From VGTK01 sp046327915 (GTDB lineage: Bacteria; Desulfobacterota; Binatia; UBA12015): a stretch of DNA of 64,000 bases. Positions 42,228-49,240 of this stretch are shown piece by piece. The notes below the pieces were generated by a model, which saw nothing but the letters and a program-made list of their open reading frames with translations, ran no database searches and was not told the DNA's origin. Numbering within the stretch: the first letter of the stretch is position 1; the number at the start of each line of letters is the position of its first letter. The translations under genes were made by a program, and so were the position numbers. The stretch covers positions 62,001-126,000 of the forward strand of contig JAXLXO010000007.1 in NCBI GenBank assembly GCA_046327915.1, in the 5' to 3' direction.

Positions 42228-43795
42228 GACGCGCGCGGGCCGCGGCGCTGCTGCTGCTCACACTGGTGGGCGGCGTGCTGCGCTTCTCGTCGACCGACTT
42301 CGGGCTGCCCGACAAGTACCGGCCCGACGAGGAGTACATGGTGTCGCGCGCGCTCGGCTTCGACCGCGACTGGAATCCACACTTCACGGTCTATCCGGCT
42401 GCGCAGATGTACGTGCAGCACGGCGTGCTCCGCGCGTACGCGCTGCTGCACGGCTACAAGCGCAACTTTCGCGAGGTCTACGCGACCGACAAGCAGGCGC
42501 TGGCCTGGCTGATCGCGCGTCGCACGTCGGCCGCCTTCGGTACCGCCACGATCCCCGCGACCTATCTCGCCGCCGCGCAGGCGTTCGGGCCGCAGGCGGC
42601 CCTCGCCGCCGCGACCATCGTGACGTTCTCGACGATCCACGTGCGCGAGTCGAAGTACGCGACGACCGACGCCGCGACGACGTTCTGGCTGACCATCGTG
42701 CTGTGGCTCGTGCTGCGCGTGATCCGGCTGGGGCGCGTGCGCGACTCGCTGCTCGCCGGACTCTTCACCGGCTTCGCGATCGCCAACAAGTATCCCGCGG
42801 GCGCTGCGATGGTGGCGCTCGGCCTCGCGCACTTCGAGGCACGCTGGCGCGAGGGACGCTCGCTGTGGCGCACCGTGCGCGACATCCGCCCGTACGTCGC
42901 GGTCTACGCGGCGGTGGTCGCGTTCCTCTGCGCGACGCCGTACTTCGTCCTCGACTGGGACCAGACCGCGAAGGACTTCGCCTACCAGCGCGGATTCGTG
43001 CAGAACGGCGTCGGCAACGTCGCGGCGGGCTACGGCTGGTCGTGGCTCGCGTACAAGGTCCTGCCGCACTCGTTCGGCACGGCGCTCGCGCTGCTGCTGG
43101 TCGCGGGGCTGGTGTGGGCGCTGATCCGTCCCGCGCTCGGCACGCTGCCGATCCTCGCGTTCGTGCTGGTCGCGTTCGCCGGCATGGCCGGCAGCCGCTA
43201 CTCGTTCTACCGCTACGTCATGGTGCCCCTGCCGGGGCTCGTGCTGCTCGGCGGACGGCTCGTCGCGAGCGTCGGCGACGGTCTCGCGCGCCGCATGACG
43301 GAGCGACGCGCACACGCGGTCGTCGCGGCGGCGCTGCTCGCCCTGCTCGTGCCGTCGGTGATCCGCGACGTGAAGCTGAACCGCATCCTCGCGCGGCGCG
43401 ACACGCGCACCATCGCGCGCGAGTGGATCGAGCAGAACCAGCCCGGGGGCGGTGCGGTCGCGGCGAGCGACCACGGCACGCCGTACGGCAAGCCGCAGCT
43501 GCCGCCGAACTACACATGGGTGCCGATCGAGGACGTCGCGACGCTGCGCGCGAAGGGCGTGCGCTTCGTCGTCGCCGACACCTCGCCGCTGGAGTTCTAC
43601 TCGCACGGCCCGACGCCGGAGCAGCTCGCCGACCTCGAGAAGAACGCGAAGCTCGTGCTCGACGAGGATCCGGTCGACCCGGACGGTCCGCCGCCGGTGT
43701 TCGACATGGCCGACGCGTTCTACGCACCCCTGCAGCACGCCTCGAGCATGTCGCGGCCCGGACCGCGCATCCGCATCTGGCGCATCGATCCTTGA
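42224..43795 (+). CDS. GT-C family glycosyltransferase (ArnT/PMT-like)
   Basis: The 523-residue product has about eleven hydrophobic segments and begins RRARAAALLLLTLVGGVLRF. The first extracytoplasmic loop carries the catalytic-type acidic pair D35-E36 in YRPDEEYM. The C-terminal 130 residues form a soluble extracytoplasmic domain (DTRTIAREWIEQNQPGG, YVTW-like segments), as in polyprenyl-phosphate-dependent glycosyltransferases. The donor sugar is unknown. The GTG start at 42224 overlaps the previous stop by four bases, so the three genes of this locus are translated together. It ends 50 bases before the arsC-like gene. Confidence 0.88.
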   Translation: MRRARAAALLLLTLVGGVLRFSSTDFGLPDKYRPDEEYMVSRALGFDRDWNPHFTVYPAAQMYVQHGVLRAYALLHGYKRNFREVYATDKQALAWLIARRTSAAFGTATIPATYLAAAQAFGPQAALAAATIVTFSTIHVRESKYATTDAATTFWLTIVLWLVLRVIRLGRVRDSLLAGLFTGFAIANKYPAGAAMVALGLAHFEARWREGRSLWRTVRDIRPYVAVYAAVVAFLCATPYFVLDWDQTAKDFAYQRGFVQNGVGNVAAGYGWSWLAYKVLPHSFGTALALLLVAGLVWALIRPALGTLPILAFVLVAFAGMAGSRYSFYRYVMVPLPGLVLLGGRLVASVGDGLARRMTERRAHAVVAAALLALLVPSVIRDVKLNRILARRDTRTIAREWIEQNQPGGGAVAASDHGTPYGKPQLPPNYTWVPIEDVATLRAKGVRFVVADTSPLEFYSHGPTPEQLADLEKNAKLVLDEDPVDPDGPPPVFDMADAFYAPLQHASSMSRPGPRIRIWRIDP

Positions 43796-43845
43796 CGCCG
43801 CGGCGAGCCATTGCGTCACGCGCCGCGCAGCGGTAGCGAGCCCGC

Positions 43846-44208
43846 ATGGCGACGGCGAAGAAGGTCACGGTCTACCACAACCCGGTGTGCGGCAAGTCGC
43901 GCGGCGCACTCGAGATCCTCGATCAGCGCGGCATCGACCACGAGGTGATCGAGTACCTGAAGTCCCCGCTCGATCGCGCGACGCTCGAGCACTTCCTCGA
44001 TCTCCTGCCCGGCGCACCCGCGGAGCTGCTGCGCAAGGACAAGCGGTTCAAGGAGCTCGCGCTGAACGAGGCCGACTACCAGACGCGCGCGCAGGTCGTG
44101 GACGTCCTGCTGAAGCACCCGGAGCTCATGGAGCGTCCCGTCGTGATCCACGATGGCCGGGCGATCATCGCGCGACCGTCCGAGAAGGTGCTCGAGCTGT
44201 TCGATTGA
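43846..44208 (+). CDS. arsC: ArsC-family (glutaredoxin-type) arsenate reductase
   Basis: The 120-residue product matches the ArsC/Spx thioredoxin-like family. It has catalytic C15 in YHNPVCGKSR, the LLRKDKRFKEL region and ERPVVI followed by IIARPSE, with the Arg residues that bind arsenate. Such enzymes reduce arsenate to arsenite with glutathione and glutaredoxin; some family members are regulators of unknown target. No arsenite exporter or ArsR is present, so a stress or housekeeping role is possible. ATG 43846 has no strong ribosome-binding site. Its stop overlaps the likely TTG start of the next gene. Confidence 0.9.
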   Translation: MATAKKVTVYHNPVCGKSRGALEILDQRGIDHEVIEYLKSPLDRATLEHFLDLLPGAPAELLRKDKRFKELALNEADYQTRAQVVDVLLKHPELMERPVVIHDGRAIIARPSEKVLELFD

Positions 44209-45629
44209 AGGATCTTCCGGCACACCCGGCGTCCGAGCCCGACGAGCACGCGACGTCGTACGCACCCGCCGAGGACGGCTCGCTGCTGCACGGCGGCGCG
44301 CTGGTGTTCTTCGACGGTCCGATCGAGCGCCTCGACGTCGTCCGCGCCGTCGCGCGCGCGGCGCTGGTGCACCCGCAGCTGCGGAACCGCCCGGTGACGG
44401 TCCCGCTCGCCGCGGACCTGCTCGCGTGGACGCCGGATGCGACCTTCCGCGCGAGCCGCCAGGTGCGCGTCGTGGACCTCGACGACGTGCGCGACCGCGC
44501 GGCGCTGCAGCGCGCCGTCGCGATGGTGTGGTCGGAGCCGCTGCCGGCGCAGCGTCCGCCGTGGCAGGTGGTCGCGTTCAGCGACGGGCACGGCGGTCCG
44601 ACCGTGGTGCTCGTGAAGGCGCACGTCGCACTGGTGCGCGCCTTCGGCGTCGCCGGCCTCGCGGACGTCCTCCTCGGCACGCCGATCGACGCGACGCCGC
44701 CGCCGGCGCCGCTGCGACGCGAGCGGCCCGGTGTCGTTCCGGCGCTGCTCGATACCGCCGCGTCGCTGGCCGAGGAGGGAGCGCGCCGCTCGCGCGCGCT
44801 CGCGGGCGAGGTGCGGGCCATGCTGCGCCCGGGTGTCGCGCTCGAGCGCACGCGCGAGGTCGGACGCATCCTCGAGTCGGCCGGTACTCTGCTGTCGTCG
44901 CCGGCGCCGGAGACGCCGTGGAACGCGGAGCTCGGCGCCGAGCGCCGCGTCGCGTGGCTCGCGCTGTCTCGTGACGTGATCGCCGGGATCGAGGACATGC
45001 TCGGCGGCGACTGGGAGGACGCGTGGCTGACGATCGTCGCCGACGCGCTCGGACGCTACCTGCGCGACGGCGGGCGCTCGACGATCGGCCTCACGCTGCT
45101 CGCCTACGTGCCAGGAGAGGAGCACGGCCACGGCGCCTCGGTGCTGTCGTCCGCGGCGATCCACGCGACGGCGCGTCTGGTGGCGCTGCCGGTCGACGAG
45201 ATGTCGCCGGGCGCCCGTCACGCCGAGATCCGCCGCAGCCGCCAGCATCCGCTCTCGGCGGCACGCGGCTCCGGTGTCGAGCAGCTCGCGCGCATGTCGC
45301 ACCGTCTGCCGGGACCGCTGCAATCGCTCCTCGGATCGCTCTGCTACCAGGCGGCGAATACCGTCGTGCTCGACGAGGAAGCTCCCGCGCGATGCTTGAC
45401 GCTCGGGCTTCGGTCCGCGACGAGTCTCGTGCCGCTCGCGATGCTGCCGTGGCATGTCGGACTCGCGATCGCCGCATGCGTCTCGGCCGATCGCGACCTG
45501 ATGGTCGGCGTGACCGCAGACGCGGCGCTCGTCCCGTCGGTCGCCGACGTGGTGCGTGCCCTGCACGACGCCTACGTCGACACCGCCGCCGCGGCGGGCG
45601 TGCCGCCGATCGAGCCGCACGCGCGCTGA
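44205..45629 (+). CDS. WS/DGAT-like acyltransferase with degenerate active site
   Basis: The 474-residue product resembles wax ester synthase/diacylglycerol acyltransferases in size, two-domain layout and C-terminal sequence (GLRSATSLVPLAMLPWHVGLAIAACVSADRDLMVGVTADAALVPSVADVV). Catalysis in this family depends on HHXXXDG. Here the equivalent region near residue 140 reads AHVALVRAFG: one His is absent and no DG follows. The protein may be inactive, bind acyl-CoA or alcohol, or use another residue. The TTG start at 44205 overlaps the arsC-like stop (TTGA) and is the only start before the domain. It is followed by a convergent gene. Confidence 0.7.
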   Translation: MKDLPAHPASEPDEHATSYAPAEDGSLLHGGALVFFDGPIERLDVVRAVARAALVHPQLRNRPVTVPLAADLLAWTPDATFRASRQVRVVDLDDVRDRAALQRAVAMVWSEPLPAQRPPWQVVAFSDGHGGPTVVLVKAHVALVRAFGVAGLADVLLGTPIDATPPPAPLRRERPGVVPALLDTAASLAEEGARRSRALAGEVRAMLRPGVALERTREVGRILESAGTLLSSPAPETPWNAELGAERRVAWLALSRDVIAGIEDMLGGDWEDAWLTIVADALGRYLRDGGRSTIGLTLLAYVPGEEHGHGASVLSSAAIHATARLVALPVDEMSPGARHAEIRRSRQHPLSAARGSGVEQLARMSHRLPGPLQSLLGSLCYQAANTVVLDEEAPARCLTLGLRSATSLVPLAMLPWHVGLAIAACVSADRDLMVGVTADAALVPSVADVVRALHDAYVDTAAAAGVPPIEPHAR

Positions 45630-45653
45630 TCGCGTGAGCGGCGGCGCGCGACG

Positions 45654-46979
45654 TCAGCGGCGCGCGGTTCCCGCGTCGAGCGTCGCGAGCGCCTCGCCGA
45701 CGCGCCGACGTCGCGCCTGCAGCCACTCGTCCTCGGGCGACGTGCGCGCCAGGTACGTCCCGTAGAGCACGCGTGCGAGGGCGCGCGGGCTCTTTCCTGC
45801 CGCACCGGCCACCAGCTCGCGCGTGGCCGGCCGGCTGCCGAGCACCGCGACGACGTCACGCCACGACTCGCGCTGCTGCTCGACGTCGGTGCGCAGCACG
45901 ACGAGGCTGTCGGCGAGGTCGAGCAGCACGCCGTCGTCGCGCGGCGCGAGCGCCAGCGCCATGGCGAGCGTCCGCGCGGCACCCGGCTTGCCGGCCTCGA
46001 ACTCCAGACGACCCAGAAGCCGCCATGTCTCCGGGGCGCAACCGTCCACCGCGAGCGCGTCGCGCAGGCGTGCCGTTGCGGTGTCGCCGTCGAGCCCGCT
46101 GGCGGCGCGCGTCGCCGACTTCGTCAGCGTCCGGACGGTCTCCTGCTGCCACGTCGCCAGCGTCTGACGGCCGGCCTGCTTCCACGCCTGGTCCAGCGGG
46201 GTGCCGAGACAACGGAAGCTGTCGGTCTCCTGCCACTGGCCGTCGGCGAAGTGCAGCACGCGGCCGCTCGTGCGGGCGCCGCTCGCGGTTGCGTTGCCGC
46301 CGAGCGCGTCGACCTGCCACGTCTCGACCAGCTGACCGTCGTGCGTCTCGAAGCGCGACGTCGGCGTGAGGCGGGGCGCGCAGGCGAACATCGCGCGGCG
46401 TCGGCGCAGCCACCAGCCGCACGCCCCGACCAGCGGCTGGCGCGCGTCGTCGGGCTGCAGCAGCTCCGCGAGCACGACCGGCTCGTCGCGCGACGACGCG
46501 TCGAGCAGCAGCACGCGGCCGATGCGCGCCGGCGCCGGCGTGTCCGACCCGGCGTCGCCGAAGTCGTGCTCGGCAATCAGCAGACCTTCCGGCGCCGAGA
46601 CGTCGAAGAGCAGCAGGTGCGGCGCGCCGCTCGGGCCGTCGCGCTTCGCCGACGCCAGCGCCATCGCCCAGTGCGTGCCGTCGCCGGCCGCGACCAGCTT
46701 GCCGAGGTCCGTGCCGGGCGGCAGAGCCTTCGCCGCTCGCGCGCGCCGCTCGGCGTCGTCGCGCGGCGGGATCGGCGGCGGGCCGGGCGGCGTCTTCGCC
46801 GCCGCATCCGCGCTGTCGGCAGTCTGCGTGGCCTGCGTCGCGAGCTGGCGCTGGATCGCCTCGAACTCGGCCATGCCGAGCTGCTGCTTCTTCGGCGCGC
46901 ACGCTCCGAGAGCCGCGCACGCGGCGAGAAGCGCGACGATCCGTCCGGCGCGTCGCGCGGCGCGTACGCTCGTCGTCAC
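45654..46979 (-). CDS. Lipoprotein of unknown function with TPR-like C-terminus
   Basis: The 441-residue product begins with a lipoprotein signal (basic ARRAGR, hydrophobic core, lipobox ALGAC with Cys27) from GTG 46979. A Pro-rich spacer (PPGPPPIPPRDD) follows, then a domain resembling a beta-propeller blade pattern, and a helical C-terminus with TPR-like spacing (LRDALAVDGCAPETWRLLGRLEFEAGKPGAARTLAMALALAPRDDGVLLDLAD). I do not recognise the family. It is 58 bases downstream of the secreted hydrolase gene on the same strand and may share its transcript. Confidence 0.8.
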   Translation of the reverse strand: MTTSVRAARRAGRIVALLAACAALGACAPKKQQLGMAEFEAIQRQLATQATQTADSADAAAKTPPGPPPIPPRDDAERRARAAKALPPGTDLGKLVAAGDGTHWAMALASAKRDGPSGAPHLLLFDVSAPEGLLIAEHDFGDAGSDTPAPARIGRVLLLDASSRDEPVVLAELLQPDDARQPLVGACGWWLRRRRAMFACAPRLTPTSRFETHDGQLVETWQVDALGGNATASGARTSGRVLHFADGQWQETDSFRCLGTPLDQAWKQAGRQTLATWQQETVRTLTKSATRAASGLDGDTATARLRDALAVDGCAPETWRLLGRLEFEAGKPGAARTLAMALALAPRDDGVLLDLADSLVVLRTDVEQQRESWRDVVAVLGSRPATRELVAGAAGKSPRALARVLYGTYLARTSPEDEWLQARRRRVGEALATLDAGTARR

Positions 46980-47037
46980 CGCTCCACAGCTACTCCGCGC
47001 CGCGGCTCCTGACCAGCATGCACGTCGCGACGGCGGC

Positions 47038-49014
47038 TCAGGGCTGCACGGGGATGGTCGCGACGTCCTCGTACGCGAGCGAGTGCATGAAGGCGGTCCA
47101 CTGCGCGCGCGCCGGCTCGAAGTTGAAGAACGGGAAGTGGCCCTGCGCGTCGTAGAGCGCGAGCCCGCCGGTCGCCGTCTTCTTTCCCTTCACGAGGTTG
47201 CCCGACACCGGCGGCGACAGCGTCGGCAGCCCCGCGAGGTCGAACGCCTCCTGGTACTGGTAGCCCGGCAGCTCGGGGAACGAGATCGGCGGGAACGTCG
47301 GCGCCAGCAGCGGATAGCCCGCACCGACGACCATCGCGGTGACCATCGGCGTCGGCACGTAGCCGTCGGCGGTTCCGTGCGTGAACAGGATCGACAGCGG
47401 CGCGCCCTTGCGGCGCTTCGCGAACAGCGGCGAGAACACCGCCGGGTCCGAGACCTCGCTGCCCATCTGCAGCAGGTGCAGCGCGGGGTGGAAGAGATCG
47501 ACCGGACCGCCGAGCAGGATCTCCACCAGGTCGCGCAGCTTGAGCCCGGCGTAGAACTCCTGCTCGCGGCTCAGGATGTTGACTAGCAGGTGCCCGCCAC
47601 CGGCCGAGATCACTCCGCCGAGGACTCCGTGCGCGACGCCGAGGAAGAGCGGTCCCGTGGTCGCTCCCTGCGAGTGGCCGACGTACATGACGCGCTTGCG
47701 GTCGAAGCGGATCGTCTTCGACGTCGTCGTGAAGCCTGCACCGGGGACGGCGGACGCGAGCAGGTCCGGGTCGAGCGTCAAGCGCCGCACGAGCTCGTGC
47801 ACGGCGAGCGAGTCGGTCGCCGCCTGCAGCGGGTTGTCGCGCAGCGCGTCCGGATTCAGCGGGTTGTAGAAGTTGGTGCCGTCGGCGGTCGCGCCGGGCC
47901 GAAGCCCGTGCAGCGGCTGGTCGATGCCGATACCCGCGATGCCCTGAGCCGCGAGGCGCCCCGCCGTGCCGTCGTTCACGAAGCTGTTCCGGCTGCCGCC
48001 GGTGCCGTGCATGTAGGGCGCGATCGGCCAACCCTTCTTCGGCAGCGGCAGCGTGCCGTCGTCGCGCTCCTTGGGCACGGTCAGGACGAAGCTCAGCACG
48101 TCGTGACGCTGCACGAGCGGGCGTCCCTTGCCGTCGAACTGGTAGATGCCGGAGCCGGCGGCGGAGAACGGCGGCGTGCCGGTCTGGAACTGCGGCGCGA
48201 GAAACGTTCCCGTGAAGGTCCAGTAGGCGCCCGTCGAGCGCGCCGCGTCGAGCGCAAGATTCGTCGCCTCCGGACGCACCTTCGCGCGGACGAAGCGCTC
48301 GACCGACTGCATCGGCGCCGTCGGGTCGCCGGTGCGGAACACCGTGGCTCCGACCACGTGCTCGCGCGACAGCCCCTCCTCGCGCTCGAGCTGCTTCCAC
48401 AGCTTCTCGAAGAGAGGCAGCGCTGCCGCCTCGAACGACGTCGTCGCGGCCCCCGCCCGCATCTGCTCGACGAACGGCGAGGCCGTGACCGGAGCCGCGT
48501 CTGCGCCGTGCAGGTCGTCGGTGACCACCAGCGCGTAGAGCGTGTCGGGCTCGAGCGGCAGCCCCGGGACCGGCATCGCCGCGAGCAGGTGATCGTCACG
48601 CCACGCGTCGCCCGTGTCGCGAAACTCGATCCACAGCGGCGTGCGTGTCCCGCGCGCCTTCGAGCGCGGGTCGATGTCGATCAGGAAGAGGCTCGAGCCG
48701 GGCGCCGCGCTGGCGGCGGGGTCTGCGGGCAGCGTCGCGGGATCGATCGCGCCGTCGAACTTGAGGAACACGCCGGACGCGAGCCCGAAGCCGCGCGTCC
48801 GCTCCAGGGCGACGCGATACGACTGCACCAGCGCGTTCGCCGGAAACGGAAAGCTCGCGAGCGACACGCTGCCGTCGCCGTCGCGACGCAGCTCCATGGG
48901 GAACGGCACGTCGTAGAACGAGGCTCCCTCCGGGTCGAAGATCTGCTGCACCGCGGGCGCAGGCGTCGCGGCGAGGACGAGCAGAAGGAGGGCGAGCGGG
49001 GCGCGGAGCGGCAT
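47038..49014 (-). CDS. Secreted alpha/beta-hydrolase (lipase/esterase-like)
   Basis: The 658-residue product has a signal peptide (MPLRAPLALLLLVLAATPAPA), an N-terminal beta-rich domain with an FDGAIDPATLP segment, and an alpha/beta-hydrolase domain with nucleophile elbow GHSQG (Ser near residue 448), an HGTADGYVP acid-loop-like segment and a late His (AQGHFPFF). These fit a Ser-Asp-His esterase or lipase active outside the cytoplasm. A separate MHGTGGSRNSF sequence looks like the oxyanion loop. The substrate is unknown. ATG 49014 is preceded by GGAGG at 7 bases. Confidence 0.88.
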   Translation of the reverse strand: MPLRAPLALLLLVLAATPAPAVQQIFDPEGASFYDVPFPMELRRDGDGSVSLASFPFPANALVQSYRVALERTRGFGLASGVFLKFDGAIDPATLPADPAASAAPGSSLFLIDIDPRSKARGTRTPLWIEFRDTGDAWRDDHLLAAMPVPGLPLEPDTLYALVVTDDLHGADAAPVTASPFVEQMRAGAATTSFEAAALPLFEKLWKQLEREEGLSREHVVGATVFRTGDPTAPMQSVERFVRAKVRPEATNLALDAARSTGAYWTFTGTFLAPQFQTGTPPFSAAGSGIYQFDGKGRPLVQRHDVLSFVLTVPKERDDGTLPLPKKGWPIAPYMHGTGGSRNSFVNDGTAGRLAAQGIAGIGIDQPLHGLRPGATADGTNFYNPLNPDALRDNPLQAATDSLAVHELVRRLTLDPDLLASAVPGAGFTTTSKTIRFDRKRVMYVGHSQGATTGPLFLGVAHGVLGGVISAGGGHLLVNILSREQEFYAGLKLRDLVEILLGGPVDLFHPALHLLQMGSEVSDPAVFSPLFAKRRKGAPLSILFTHGTADGYVPTPMVTAMVVGAGYPLLAPTFPPISFPELPGYQYQEAFDLAGLPTLSPPVSGNLVKGKKTATGGLALYDAQGHFPFFNFEPARAQWTAFMHSLAYEDVATIPVQP

Positions 49015-49070
49015 GGGAACCTCCGTGTTTCCGGAACCGGATCCGGACCGCCCTGCTATCAGGCATGCGC

Positions 49071-49086
49071 GGGGTCGCGCGACCCC
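49071..49086. terminator. Palindromic hairpin between two minus-strand genes
   Basis: GGGGTCGCGCGACCCC is a 16-base perfect palindrome lying 10 bases beyond the 3' end of the FecR/DUF6600 gene and upstream of the hydrolase gene. It could end or slow transcription of the former. There is no T-run after it, so an intrinsic terminator is not proven. Confidence 0.3.
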
Positions 49087-49095
49087 TCGTTCGCG

Positions 49096-49240
49096 TCAGC
49101 CGCCGCGACCTCCGAACGAGCCGCCGCCCATGGAGCGGCCGCCACCGAAGCCGCCGCCACCCATCGAGCGCCCGCCGCCGAAGCCGCCGCCCGTGCCGCC
49201 GCCGAAGCTGCCACCGCGCGAGAAGCCGCCGCCACCACCG
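49096..49240 (-). repeat. Tandem repeat encoding Gly-rich RSM-type units
   Basis: Near the 3' end of the FecR/DUF6600 gene a unit of about 30-33 bases is repeated three to four times with few changes (on the plus strand, CCCATnGAGCGnCCGCC). It encodes GGGFGGGRSMGG-type units. Such repeats expand and contract by slippage, so the length of this tail may vary between strains. Confidence 0.6.

Noticed and set aside
49071..49086. CRISPR-like or IS terminal repeat
   Set aside because: It is a single palindrome without repetition or transposase; it is listed as a possible terminator only. No CRISPR array or IS was found in the window.
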